From GCA-020356105 sp964347475 (lineage in GTDB: Bacteria > Pseudomonadota > Alphaproteobacteria > UBA8366 > JADFVY01): a stretch of DNA of 64,000 bases. Every line of letters starts with the position of its first letter. The first letter of the stretch is position 1. The notes under the pieces were generated by a model. That model was given only the letters and a program-made list of their open reading frames with translations, ran no database searches and was not told where the DNA came from. The DNA is taken from positions 3,317 to 67,316 of the forward strand of contig CAYFYY010000012.1 of assembly GCA_964347475.1 (NCBI GenBank), written 5' to 3'. Positions 18,087-26,916 of the stretch are shown in pieces. A program made the translations under genes and the position numbers.

Positions 18087-18935
18087 TCAGCCAAGCCCCA
18101 TCTGATGCAGGATTGCCCGCGTCGCCGGGTGCGCCGGGTCGTCCATGCCGGTCAGTACGGTGAAATGGTTGGTGCCGGGGATCGCCTCGGCGACGGTCGT
18201 CGCGCCCTTTGCACGCCAGTGTTCTGCCATCGTCTGCGACTGCCGGCGGAACGCTTCGGTCTCGTCCGCGCCCCAATACAGCGCGAGCGGTGCCGCCGTG
18301 GCCGGGTCCAGGAACAACGGGCTGTTGCGCCGTGCGGTTTCCACATCCATGCCGACCTTCTCGTTGATCGTGGTGTCGACGAGAGGCGTGAGGTCGAAGA
18401 CGCCGCTGATCGAGACCCCGCCCTTGACGAGATCGTGGGGCAAGCCCTCGGCGAACGCGCCCCAGTCCGTTGCCATCGCCATGCCGACCAGCTGTCCGCC
18501 GCAGGAATGGCCCGAAACGGTCACGTTGTCCGGGTCGCCGCCGAAGCGCTCCGCCTCGCGCCACAGCCAGGCGAGGGCGGCGCGGATCTGGCGACCGATC
18601 TCGTCGATGGTGACCGCCGGGCACAGTGCGTACTCGACCACCGCGACGTGCGCCCCGGCCGCGACCAGCGGCCGGGCGACGAAGCTCGAAGATTTCCGCG
18701 TGTTGGCCTGCCAGTAGCCACCATGGATGTACATGTGCACCGGCGCCTCGGCAACGTCGGCAAGGAACAGGTCCAGCAGCTCTGCCTCGCTCTCGCCGTA
18801 GGCGAGATCCAGTGCCTTGCGCGGCGCCTCGGTCTCCCAGGCCATGCTTTTTTCCGCCCATTCGGCGAGGAATTCGGGATGTTCGGGCACGTTGGCGCGG
18901 TTGTTGTACTGGCGCTCCATTGCCGGATCGATCAT
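18087..18935 (-). CDS. alpha/beta hydrolase, arylformamidase (kynurenine formamidase)-like
   Basis: 282 residues. The esterase oxyanion motif HGGYW is at 71-75, the nucleophile elbow GHSCGG places S144, and the acid/base are probably D224 and H257 (GTNHF). The opening MERQYNNRANVPEHPEF resembles AFMID-like formamidases, which hydrolyse N-formylkynurenine. It is the last gene of the LIV operon and lies 60 nt downstream of livF, so it may act on an imported amide or ester rather than in tryptophan breakdown; no kynureninase or tryptophan dioxygenase gene is present. The exact substrate is inference. Confidence 0.78.
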   Translation of the reverse strand: MIDPAMERQYNNRANVPEHPEFLAEWAEKSMAWETEAPRKALDLAYGESEAELLDLFLADVAEAPVHMYIHGGYWQANTRKSSSFVARPLVAAGAHVAVVEYALCPAVTIDEIGRQIRAALAWLWREAERFGGDPDNVTVSGHSCGGQLVGMAMATDWGAFAEGLPHDLVKGGVSISGVFDLTPLVDTTINEKVGMDVETARRNSPLFLDPATAAPLALYWGADETEAFRRQSQTMAEHWRAKGATTVAEAIPGTNHFTVLTGMDDPAHPATRAILHQMGLG

Positions 18936-18994
18936 GACGGTCTTCCTGTCGTGCGCGGAAATCGAAACCGCCGCGGCCGTGCCGGCAGCGAGTT

Positions 18995-19699
18995 CTAGAT
19001 CCCCAGATAACGGTGAGCGAGATCGGGATCCGCATCGAGGTCGCTGGAACGGCCCGACCAGACGACCTGGCCCTTTTCCAGAATATAGTGGCGGTCAGCG
19101 ATGCGCGCGAGCGTTTCGACGTCCTTGTCGATCACAAGGATCGCCTGGCCACGATCGCGCAGCTGCTGCAGGATGTGCCAGATCTCCTGCCGGATCAGCG
19201 GCGCCAGACCCTCGGTCGCCTCGTCGAGGATCAGCAGCTTCGGGTTGGTCATCAGTGCGCGGGCGATCGCCAGCATCTGTTGCTCGCCGCCGGACAGGGT
19301 ATCGCCCATATTGCCGGCCCGCTCGGCCAGGCGTGGGAACATCTCGCAGATCGCTGCATAATTCCATGGCATTGCGCTGTCCGACCGGTTGGCTGCGGTA
19401 GCGACGAGGTTCTCGCGGACCGTCAGGTTGGCGAAGACATGCCGACCCTCGGGGACAAGGCCGAGTCCGGCGCGCGCCACCGCATAGGCGGGAGATCCAG
19501 CGATCTCCGCGCCCTCGAACCGGATCGACCCGGCCTGCGGCGGCGTCAGGCCCATGATCGACCGCACGGTCGTCGACTTGCCCATGCCGTTGCGGCCCAT
19601 CAGGGTAACGACCTCGCGGGCGGCGACGTCGAGGCTGACGCCGAACAGGATCTGGCTCGCGCCGTAACAAGTCTCGATGTCGCGCACCTCGAGCATCAC
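18995..19699 (-). CDS. livF: branched-chain amino acid-type ABC transporter ATPase LivF
   Basis: 234 residues. The first start is a GTG at 19699, overlapping the livG stop as GTGA; an ATG at 19696 also overlaps that stop (TGATG), and either gives translational coupling. Walker A GRNGMGKS is at 35-42, signature LSGGEQQMLAIARAL and Walker B LLILDEATEGLAP follow. LivF pairs with LivG to energise a LIV-type importer. The real substrate of this copy is unknown; the aminotransferase inside the operon hints at an amino acid or diamine. Confidence 0.92.
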   Translation of the reverse strand: MMLEVRDIETCYGASQILFGVSLDVAAREVVTLMGRNGMGKSTTVRSIMGLTPPQAGSIRFEGAEIAGSPAYAVARAGLGLVPEGRHVFANLTVRENLVATAANRSDSAMPWNYAAICEMFPRLAERAGNMGDTLSGGEQQMLAIARALMTNPKLLILDEATEGLAPLIRQEIWHILQQLRDRGQAILVIDKDVETLARIADRHYILEKGQVVWSGRSSDLDADPDLAHRYLGI

Positions 19700-20457
19700 G
19701 CCGCGCTCCCCAGATAGGCTGCGCGCACCGCCGCATCGGCACGAATCGCCGCGGGTGCGCCGCTGGCAATGACGCGGCCGTAGACGAGCACGCTGATACG
19801 GTCGGCGAGCGCGAACACGGCGTCCATGTCGTGCTCGACCAGCAGCACCGACACCGTGCCCTTCAGATCGGACAACAGCGAGATCATGCGGACCGATTCC
19901 TCCGGCCCCAGCCCGGCCATCGGCTCGTCGAGCAGCAGCACTTTCGGCTCCGTCGCCAGGGCCATGGCAAGTTCGAGCTGGCGCTGCTCGCCATGTGCCA
20001 GCTCGCCGGCCGGGAGGTCGGACCGGCCACCGAGGCCGACCGAGTCGAGCATGGCCCGCGCCGGTTTGCGCAGCATGGGATCGCGCCGAGCGTTGCGCCA
20101 GAACCGGAAGCTGTGGCCGGCGTGCGCCTGGATCGCCATTGCCACGTTGTCCTCCGCCGTGAAGCCCCTGAACAGGCTGGTAATCTGGAACGAGCGCGAC
20201 AGGCCGAGCCTGGCCCGCCCGTCCGCGGCAAGCCTTGTAACGTCCCGGCCGTCGAACCGGACCGACCCCGCGTCCGCCTTCATCTCGCCGGACAGCTGCG
20301 CGACCGCGGTGGTCTTGCCGGCACCGTTCGGGCCGATCATCGCGTGAATCTCGCCCGGCCGGACCTCAATCGACAGGTCGTCGACGGCGACAATGGCCCC
20401 GAATCGCTTGACCAGGCCCGTCGCCTCAAGAATCGGGGCACGCATGCGTTCCGTCAT
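19696..20457 (-). CDS. livG: branched-chain amino acid-type ABC transporter ATPase LivG
   Basis: 253 residues. Walker A IGPNGAGKT is at 41-49; the signature region is the LivG-type variant LAHGEQRQLELAMALA rather than canonical LSGGQ, and Walker B is VLLLDEPMAGLGPEE. LivG proteins with this degenerate signature are functional partners of LivF. It overlaps the aminotransferase upstream by 4 nt (ATGA) and livF downstream by 4 nt, so all three are translationally coupled. Confidence 0.92.
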   Translation of the reverse strand: MTERMRAPILEATGLVKRFGAIVAVDDLSIEVRPGEIHAMIGPNGAGKTTAVAQLSGEMKADAGSVRFDGRDVTRLAADGRARLGLSRSFQITSLFRGFTAEDNVAMAIQAHAGHSFRFWRNARRDPMLRKPARAMLDSVGLGGRSDLPAGELAHGEQRQLELAMALATEPKVLLLDEPMAGLGPEESVRMISLLSDLKGTVSVLLVEHDMDAVFALADRISVLVYGRVIASGAPAAIRADAAVRAAYLGSAA

Positions 20458-21716
20458 GGTTCTGCGACGAGGACGGATGTCACGGCCCGCTCCAGGATGT
20501 CGAGGCCCTCGTTCAGTCCCGCATCGTCGATCGTCAGGGGCGGCGCGACCTTCAGGACCTCGTCTTGGGCGCCGCAGGTCTCCAGCACGAGGCCGTTACG
20601 GAACGCGGATTCGGCGATCCGCTCGGACACGCCGGGCCGGCCCCAGGCGATGCCCTGCAGCAGGCCGAGTCCCCTGACCTGTGCCGTGTTGCCGCCATCG
20701 ACCGTGGCCATGCCGGCCAGCCGCTCTGCCACCGTTGTCGCCTTCCGCGCGATTTCGGCCTCGAGGCGGCCCGACTTCCAGTGCTCGAGGGCGGCGGTGG
20801 CCGCCACGAACGCAAGGTTGTTGCCGCGAAAGGTACCGTTGTGCTCGCCCGGCCGCCAGCGATCGAGTTCCGGCTTGATCAGGACCAGCGCCAACGGGAA
20901 TCCGATGCCGCCGATCGATTTCGACAGGCACACGATATCGGGATACAGGCCGGCACGCTCGAAACTGAAGAATTCGCCCGTGCGCCCGCATCCGGCCTGG
21001 ATGTCGTCGACGATCAGCAGGATGCCGTGGCGCTTGGCAAGGGCCGCCAGGCGGCGTAGCCAGTCGGCGGAGGCGACATTCAGACCACCTTCCGCCTGCA
21101 CGGTTTCGACGACAAACGCCGCGGGGATGTCGATGCCGCTGCCGGCGTCGGCAAGCAGCTGCTCGATCAGCGCGATGGTGTCGATCTCCGGCCCGAAATA
21201 TCGGTCGAACGGCAGTCGCGTGACGTGTGCGAGATCGACACCGGCCGACTGCCGCTTGCCCCGGTTCGCTGTGGCCGCGAGCGATCCCAGCGTGACGCCA
21301 TGGAAGGCATGGGTGAAGGCGGCGACGGTGGGTCGGCCCGTCACCTTGCGCGCCAGCTTCAGCGCCGCTTCCACGGCATTGGTGCCGGTCGGGCCGGTGA
21401 ACTGTACCCGGTAGTCAAGCTTGCGCGGCTGCAGGATGACGCTGTCGAATGTCTCCAGAAAATCCGCCTTGGCCTGGGTGTGCATGTCCATGGCGTGGAG
21501 GATGCCGCCGTCCTCCAGATACCGGACCACCGCGCGTATTATGGCCGGATCGTTGTGACCGTAGTTGAGTGCACCGCAGCCCGCGAGAAAGTCGATATAG
21601 CGGCGCCCGTCCCGGTCGAAGAGCTCATGGCCGCGTGCGCGCTCGAACACCGTCGGGAACACTCGGCAATAGAATCTGACCTCGGACTCGAGCATGGTGA
21701 AGACGTCGTGCGACAT
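20454..21716 (-). CDS. class III PLP aminotransferase, EctB-like (diaminobutyrate-2-oxoglutarate transaminase family)
   Basis: 420 residues, the usual EctB length. The N-terminus has the EctB pattern (YCRVFPTVFERARG, LAGCGALNYGHNDP) followed by VQFTGPTGTNAVEAALKLAR; the PLP lysine is K266 in CLSKSIGG, with the cofactor-binding acidic motif in LIVDDIQAGCGRTG. EctB enzymes interconvert aspartate semialdehyde and L-2,4-diaminobutyrate for ectoine synthesis; relatives act in ectoine degradation (DoeD). No ectA, ectC or doeA/B gene is nearby, and the gene sits within a LIV transporter operon, overlapping livG by 4 nt. A catabolic role on the imported solute is therefore more likely than ectoine synthesis, but this is inference. 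Confidence 0.82.
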   Translation of the reverse strand: MSHDVFTMLESEVRFYCRVFPTVFERARGHELFDRDGRRYIDFLAGCGALNYGHNDPAIIRAVVRYLEDGGILHAMDMHTQAKADFLETFDSVILQPRKLDYRVQFTGPTGTNAVEAALKLARKVTGRPTVAAFTHAFHGVTLGSLAATANRGKRQSAGVDLAHVTRLPFDRYFGPEIDTIALIEQLLADAGSGIDIPAAFVVETVQAEGGLNVASADWLRRLAALAKRHGILLIVDDIQAGCGRTGEFFSFERAGLYPDIVCLSKSIGGIGFPLALVLIKPELDRWRPGEHNGTFRGNNLAFVAATAALEHWKSGRLEAEIARKATTVAERLAGMATVDGGNTAQVRGLGLLQGIAWGRPGVSERIAESAFRNGLVLETCGAQDEVLKVAPPLTIDDAGLNEGLDILERAVTSVLVAEP

Positions 21717-21892
21717 GACTATGGTTTGCCTTTCCTGTCAGCCCACCGATACGGCGCTCGCCTGGCGGCTTCCGAAAAAACCCCGCGCAGGTTTGCCCGG
21801 TATCCGTGCGTCAGCATGCCCCAGCCATCACCGGTAATCGAGTCCCAAAACGGGCACGGCACAAATGCCAGCGAAACCCGCGGGTGGTCGGT

Positions 21893-22891
21893 TCACGCGC
21901 GGTCGTCGCGGCCGACGATCCAGCCGTACATCCCGTGCCGCGCGAACAGGACGAAGAAGATCAGGAGCGGGCCGAGTACGATCATCCAGTGTTCGGTCCA
22001 GGTCGACAGCACCTCTTCCAGCAGGAGAAAGACGGCAGCGCCGAGGACAGGTCCGAACAGCGTGCCCATGCCGCCGAGGATCACCATCACCATGATCTCG
22101 CCGGATCGCGTCCAGTGCATCAGCGACGGGCTGACGAATTCCGTCTGGTTGGCAATCAGCGCCCCGGCCAGGCCGGCGGTCGCGCCGGCGATGACAAAGC
22201 AGGCGAGCTTGTAGCGGTAGGTCGGAAAGCCGAGCGCCGTCATGCGCCGCTCGTTTTCGCGCACGCCCACGATCACCCGCCCGAAGCGCGAGCCGACAAG
22301 ACGATGGCCGAGTCCCAGGAAGGCCACCACCGCGCCGAGGCAGACGTAATAGAAGGCCGCGTCTGCCGACAAATCGATGCCCGGAATCCGGCTGCGGCCA
22401 TACAGGCTGAGCCCGTCATCACCGCCATACGCCTCCAGCGACACGAAGAAGAAATAGAGCATCTGCGCGAAGGCCAGGGTGATCATGATGAAGTAGACGC
22501 CGCCGGTACGCAGGCTGACGGCGCCGATGACGAGCGCCAGAAGCCCGGTAACCAGCATGGCCAGCGGCCAGGTCACCAGGGCGTTGTCCGTGCCCGGGAT
22601 CAGGCCGAGAAATGTGGTTCCGTCGAAGCCGTGCACGAACAGGATGCCGACGACGTAGCCGCCGGCACCGAAGAAGGCCGCGTGCCCGAAGCTGACCATG
22701 CCGCCGAAGCCAAGGATCAGATCGAGGCTCGCGGCCGCCAGCCCGTAGATCAGGATGCGGCTGGCCAGGCTGATGTAGAACGGCTCGTCCAGTGCCAGCG
22801 CCACGGGCGGCAGCAGCACCAGGAAGACGAGCGCGCCGAGGTGCACCGCCTGGCGCCGGGTCACGACGCCGATGAGGGGCAGCTCAGCCAT
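21893..22891 (-). CDS. livM: branched-chain amino acid-type ABC transporter permease LivM
   Basis: 332 residues with about nine or ten hydrophobic helices. Family landmarks are LDLILGFGGMVSFGHAAFFGAGGYV near the second helix group and the cytoplasmic coupling segment VIVGVRENERRMTALGFPTYRYKL near residues 210-235. It forms the membrane channel with LivH. Its start overlaps the livH stop by 8 nt. The 176-nt gap after its stop, before the aminotransferase gene, is the only sizeable break in the operon core. Confidence 0.92.
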   Translation of the reverse strand: MAELPLIGVVTRRQAVHLGALVFLVLLPPVALALDEPFYISLASRILIYGLAAASLDLILGFGGMVSFGHAAFFGAGGYVVGILFVHGFDGTTFLGLIPGTDNALVTWPLAMLVTGLLALVIGAVSLRTGGVYFIMITLAFAQMLYFFFVSLEAYGGDDGLSLYGRSRIPGIDLSADAAFYYVCLGAVVAFLGLGHRLVGSRFGRVIVGVRENERRMTALGFPTYRYKLACFVIAGATAGLAGALIANQTEFVSPSLMHWTRSGEIMVMVILGGMGTLFGPVLGAAVFLLLEEVLSTWTEHWMIVLGPLLIFFVLFARHGMYGWIVGRDDRA

Positions 22892-23804
22892 GGGCCGGGA
22901 ACAGGCCGCGCGGCCGCCATACCAGGATGCCGGCCATCAGGATGTAGATCGACATCGACGCCAGCGAGGCGCCGACCCCGTCGGCGGTCGCCGGATCGAG
23001 GACCAGGCGGAACAGCACGGGCAGGAACGCGCGCCCCAGGGTATCCACAAGACCGACCAGCAGGGCGCCGACCATCGCGCCGCGGATCGACCCGATGCCG
23101 CCGATCACGATGACGACGAAGGTCAAGATCAGGATGCCCTCGCCCATGCCGACCTCGACCGCGAAGATCGGCCCGGCCATCGCGCCGGCGAGGCCGGCGA
23201 GAGCGGCACCCAGCCCGAACACCAGGGTATAGAGGAGCTTCACGTTCACGCCGAGAGCCCCGACCATCTCACGGTTGCTGGCACCCGCCCGGATCAGCAT
23301 GCCGACCCGCGTGCGCGTGATCAGCACATACAGGAACGCGGCCACCGCGAGCCCCACCAGGATGATCGCCAGCCGGTATGTCGGATAGGGGGCGCCGGGC
23401 ACGATCTCTACCGTGCCCGACAGCGCCTGCGGCACGTCCATGAAGATCGCCCGCGGCCCCCAGACGATGCGCACCAGCTCGTTGAAGAACAGGATCAGCC
23501 CGAACGTCGCCAGCACCTGGTCGAGGTGGCTGCGCGCATACAGGGTGCGCAGGGCGAGGACCTCCACCGCCATGCCGGCCAGCGCCGCCGCCGGCAGGGC
23601 CGCCAGCAGGCCGAGCAGGAACGAGCCGGTCCACTGTGCCACCGTGGCGGCGACGAAGGCGCCGACCATGTACAGCGAGCCGTGCGCGAGGTTGATCAGG
23701 TCCATGATGCCGAACACCAGAGTCAGCCCGGCCGCCAGCAGGAACAGCATGACGCCGAGCTGCAGGCCGTTCAGCACCTGTTCGAGAACCAGCAGCGCAT
23801 TCAT
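22884..23804 (-). CDS. livH: branched-chain amino acid-type ABC transporter permease LivH
   Basis: 306 residues. The opening QVLNGLQLGVMLFLLAAGLTLVFGIMDLINLAHGS is split here into its recognisable parts LFLLAAGLTLVFGIM and LINLAHGSLYMVGA, the LivH hallmark. About eight helices follow, with the coupling loop GMLIRAGASNREMVGALGVN near 170-190. It pairs with LivM. It lies 115 nt downstream of the binding-protein gene and overlaps livM by 8 nt. Confidence 0.92.
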   Translation of the reverse strand: MNALLVLEQVLNGLQLGVMLFLLAAGLTLVFGIMDLINLAHGSLYMVGAFVAATVAQWTGSFLLGLLAALPAAALAGMAVEVLALRTLYARSHLDQVLATFGLILFFNELVRIVWGPRAIFMDVPQALSGTVEIVPGAPYPTYRLAIILVGLAVAAFLYVLITRTRVGMLIRAGASNREMVGALGVNVKLLYTLVFGLGAALAGLAGAMAGPIFAVEVGMGEGILILTFVVIVIGGIGSIRGAMVGALLVGLVDTLGRAFLPVLFRLVLDPATADGVGASLASMSIYILMAGILVWRPRGLFPAHG

Positions 23805-23919
23805 CCGAACGTTCCGTTTGCGGACCGGTCACCCGCGCCCGGCGGTGCCCGCCCGGCGCCGGCGCTCGCCGCGATCCTGTCCGGGCCGGACGGGCCGTCG
23901 CCACGGCCCGCCCCGGTCC

Positions 23920-25092
23920 TTACATGATGCAGTCCTTCGCGTACGCGTCCTGATGGTCCGTGAACACCTTGCCGACGATCTTGTTGGTCAGCTCGCCCTG
24001 ATCGTTCCGGTAGACCTGCCGCACATAGATGTCCTGGATCGGATGATGGTTCGACCCGAAGCGAAAATTGCCGCGCACGGACTCGAACTCGGCCTTGGTC
24101 AGCGCCAGCCGGAATGCGCTCCGGTCCGACATGTCGCCCTTGACGGCCGCCAGCGCGGAGCCGATCAGCCGCGCCGCATCATAGCCCTGGCTGGCGTACA
24201 GCGAGGGCCGGCGGCCGTATTCGGCGATGAAATCGGCAACGAAGGCGCGGTTCGCCGCGTTCTCGATGTCGGCGTTCCATTGCGATGTGTTGAACACGCC
24301 GATCGCGGCGTCGCCCACCGGTTTCAAGATCGTCTCGTCGAACGAGAAGGCCGGTCCGAAAAGCGGGATCTGATCCTTGAGACCCGCCTGGGCGAATTGC
24401 TTGAGGAAATTGATCCCCATGCCGCCGGGCAGGAAGAAGAACACGGCATCGGGTTTGGCCGCCCGCAAGGCCGAGATCTCCGCGGCATAGTCCTTCTGCC
24501 CCAGCTTGGTATAGACCTCGCCGGAAAGCGTACCCTTGTAGTAACGCTTGAACCCGGCCAGCGCGTCCTTGCCGGCCGGATAGTTGGGGGCAAGGATGTA
24601 GACGTTGTTGTAGCCCTTGTCGGACACGTGCTGGCCCATCGCCTCGTGCAGGTTGTCGTTCTGCCAGGCGACGTTGAAATAATTCTCGTTGCACAACTTG
24701 CCGGCCAGGGCCGAGGGCCCGGCATTCGGGCTGATGTAGAAGGTGCCGCCCCTTGTCACGGCGGGGACCACGGCCATCGCCAGGTTCGACCAGACGATCC
24801 CGGTCATTATGTCGACCTTGTCCGACTTCACCATGCGGTCGGCGATCTGTTTGGCGGTCTCGGGCTTGCGGCCGTCATCCGCGACGATGAGTTCGACGGG
24901 GATGCCGCCCAGCTTGGCGCCGCCCTGCTTGATCGCCAGCTCGAAACCGTCGCGAATATCGATGCCGAGGGCGCTGCCGCCGCCCGACAGCGTCGTGATC
25001 ATGCCGATCTTGATGCCCTCGGCCGCGGCCGATGCCGAGACGATGCCGGCGGCCGCGGCAAGGGCCACGGCGAATGGGATTTTCCTGCTCAT
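23920..25092 (-). CDS. LIV-type ABC transporter periplasmic binding protein
   Basis: 390 residues from ATG 25092, which gives a signal peptide cut near residue 24 (VSASAAAEG). A longer open frame upstream overlaps the MFS gene in another frame and is not real. The mature start IKIGMITTLSGGGSALG and the type I periplasmic fold (ribose/Leu-binding) are clear, with IADRMVKSDKVDIMTGIVWSN typical of aromatic-compound or amide-binding members (Peripla_BP_6). It is the first gene of the livH-livM-aminotransferase-livG-livF-hydrolase operon. The ligand cannot be read from sequence. Confidence 0.9.
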   Translation of the reverse strand: MSRKIPFAVALAAAAGIVSASAAAEGIKIGMITTLSGGGSALGIDIRDGFELAIKQGGAKLGGIPVELIVADDGRKPETAKQIADRMVKSDKVDIMTGIVWSNLAMAVVPAVTRGGTFYISPNAGPSALAGKLCNENYFNVAWQNDNLHEAMGQHVSDKGYNNVYILAPNYPAGKDALAGFKRYYKGTLSGEVYTKLGQKDYAAEISALRAAKPDAVFFFLPGGMGINFLKQFAQAGLKDQIPLFGPAFSFDETILKPVGDAAIGVFNTSQWNADIENAANRAFVADFIAEYGRRPSLYASQGYDAARLIGSALAAVKGDMSDRSAFRLALTKAEFESVRGNFRFGSNHHPIQDIYVRQVYRNDQGELTNKIVGKVFTDHQDAYAKDCIM

Positions 25093-25196
25093 GGGATTGC
25101 TCTCCCGTGTCTTGGTTTGTTGTTTCGGATCGCGATCGATATCGGCGTCCGGGCCCCCTTTATAGCCGGGTCTGCGGTGCGCGCAAATGGACAAAC

Positions 25197-26462
25197 CTAG
25201 CCGGAGCTGCCACGTTTCGGCGCAATCCGCTCGAGCAGCACGATCATGCGTCGCCGCCGCGGCCATATCAGGGCCGTCGCCACAAGGCATAGAATCCCGC
25301 CGACCGCAAGCGGCCAGCGCAGACCGAACGGTCCGGAAAGTGCGCCCATGGCCAGCGAGCCAATGGCCGGGCCACCCCGGAAGATCACGCCGTAGAGGCT
25401 CAGCACGCGCCCACGTACGGAATCCTCGACCGCCCGCAGGATCAGGGTCTGGGTGGCGATCGCGCTGGACACCATGGCACCACCGAAAATCGCTGCCGCC
25501 ACGACCGCCACCCAGAACATCGTGGTGCCCGTGAACAGCAGGAGCGACACCGCGCATCCGCCGCCGCCGAACAGCGCGATCATCATGAGACCCGCTGCGT
25601 TGCCACGCTTCGCCAGCCAGACCCCGCCCGCCACCGCACCGAGGCCGATGGCGGAGGTCAGCCAGGCCAGCCCAGCGGCGCCGCGCCCGAAAACGGCATC
25701 GGCAAAACCCGGCAGCAACTCGCCGACCGGGCGCGCCAGCACCGAGATCGTCAGCATCAGGAGCAGCAGCGGCCCGACCGCCCGGTGCCGCACCGTATAG
25801 CGCACGCCTTCTGCGATCTCGGCCAGCATGCCGACGCCTCGCCCGGCCGCGGCAGCTCCGCGGTCGATGCGCAGGCGAGTCAGCGCAAACAACAGGGTGG
25901 CGACCGATAGCGCGTAGAGCGCGAAGGTCGGCGCAACACCCCACGCGGTGATAACAAGGCCCGCCAGGGCCGGCCCGACGAAGCGCGCCAGATTGAAGAT
26001 CAGCGAGGAAATGGCGACGGCTGCCGGCACGTCGTCGGCTCGCACGAGCGACGGGACAAGCGACAGCCGTACCGGCATGTAGACCGCGCGCACCGCGCCC
26101 AGGAAACCGGTGAGCGCGACCAGCGAGACGATCTCGATCAGCCCCGCCCAAGTCAGTGCAAACAGCACAACGGTCTGCAGCAACGAAAGGCTCTGGCAGA
26201 CAAAGGCCAGCCGCAGGCGGTCCAGGCGGTCGGCAAGAACGCCAGCAAACGGCCCGACGACGACCGCGGGGAACAGGTCGGCGAAGGCCACCACACCGAG
26301 CCAGAACCCGGATTGCGTGAGCTCCCAGGTCAACCAGCCGACCCCCAGCCGCTGCACCCACAACCCGACGAGCGTCACGGTACTGCCCGCCGTGTAGATC
26401 GCGAAGTTCCGGTTGCCAAAAGCGCTGCGGATGGCGCCGAAATCGGCCAGGCCGTATGCCAT
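25197..26462 (-). CDS. MFS transporter, EntS-like exporter family
   Basis: 421 residues from ATG 26462 (MAYGLADFGAIRSAFGNRNF), the normal family start; earlier in-frame codons run through the divergent intergenic region. Twelve hydrophobic segments are expected; the loop motif GPFAGVLADRLDRLRL between helices 2 and 3 is the MFS motif A. The VEDSVRGRVLSLYGVIFRG segment in the C-terminal half is typical of the EntS/MFS_3 group of drug or siderophore exporters. The substrate is unknown. The gene is divergent from the small unknown gene at 26584, with 121 nt between starts. Confidence 0.85.
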   Translation of the reverse strand: MAYGLADFGAIRSAFGNRNFAIYTAGSTVTLVGLWVQRLGVGWLTWELTQSGFWLGVVAFADLFPAVVVGPFAGVLADRLDRLRLAFVCQSLSLLQTVVLFALTWAGLIEIVSLVALTGFLGAVRAVYMPVRLSLVPSLVRADDVPAAVAISSLIFNLARFVGPALAGLVITAWGVAPTFALYALSVATLLFALTRLRIDRGAAAAGRGVGMLAEIAEGVRYTVRHRAVGPLLLLMLTISVLARPVGELLPGFADAVFGRGAAGLAWLTSAIGLGAVAGGVWLAKRGNAAGLMMIALFGGGGCAVSLLLFTGTTMFWVAVVAAAIFGGAMVSSAIATQTLILRAVEDSVRGRVLSLYGVIFRGGPAIGSLAMGALSGPFGLRWPLAVGGILCLVATALIWPRRRRMIVLLERIAPKRGSSG

Positions 26463-26583
26463 TAAGTCATAATCTTTCGCATTGCCGACGGGCCCCGTAA
26501 TTCGGTTTTCGAAACGCTGCGGTAATATTTCCGAGCCTATTATGTGCCGCACGTTCACCGGTCGAGAACAGGAGTACCGCGAG

Positions 26584-26889
26584 ATGCAGACACCAGCCGT
26601 CGAGATAGCGGATCTGCGCCGCATCGTAAATCGGTTGCTTGACCACATCGAAGGCAGCGGGCGGCGTTCGATCGTCCTCAACCAGACGTTCTACTGGGAT
26701 GTGCCCGAGGAGGAGCGCTACGGCATCGACGATCAGCCGAGCGGTCTCGACGTGCGCTCCCTGCACGACGACTGGGATTGCATACGCTTTCTCCTCGAGG
26801 ACGGCGAGGAGCCGATCGTCGATCAGCTGAGCGAGGCAGCGACCCTGCTTCGCTATATCGCCGACAGCCTGCGCGAAGAAATCGTCTGA
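26584..26889 (+). CDS. small conserved-looking hypothetical protein
   Basis: 101 residues from ATG 26584. It is acidic and soluble, with predicted helices at both ends (EIADLRRIVNRLLDHIEG and EAATLLRYIADSLREE) around a central segment containing WDVPEEERYGID. No membrane helix, signal peptide or metal site is visible. Codon use resembles that of its neighbours, and the helix-rich composition supports a real protein. I do not recognise it. It is followed after 27 nt by the first of two paralogous membrane proteins and may share a transcript with them. Confidence 0.65.
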   Translation: MQTPAVEIADLRRIVNRLLDHIEGSGRRSIVLNQTFYWDVPEEERYGIDDQPSGLDVRSLHDDWDCIRFLLEDGEEPIVDQLSEAATLLRYIADSLREEIV

Positions 26890-26916
26890 CACGCCGCAAA
26901 CAGATTCGTCAACGCA

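Noticed and set aside
23920..26361. 813-codon version of the first LIV binding protein
   Set aside because: The first 420 codons are the MFS gene in another frame; a signal peptide starts at 25092.
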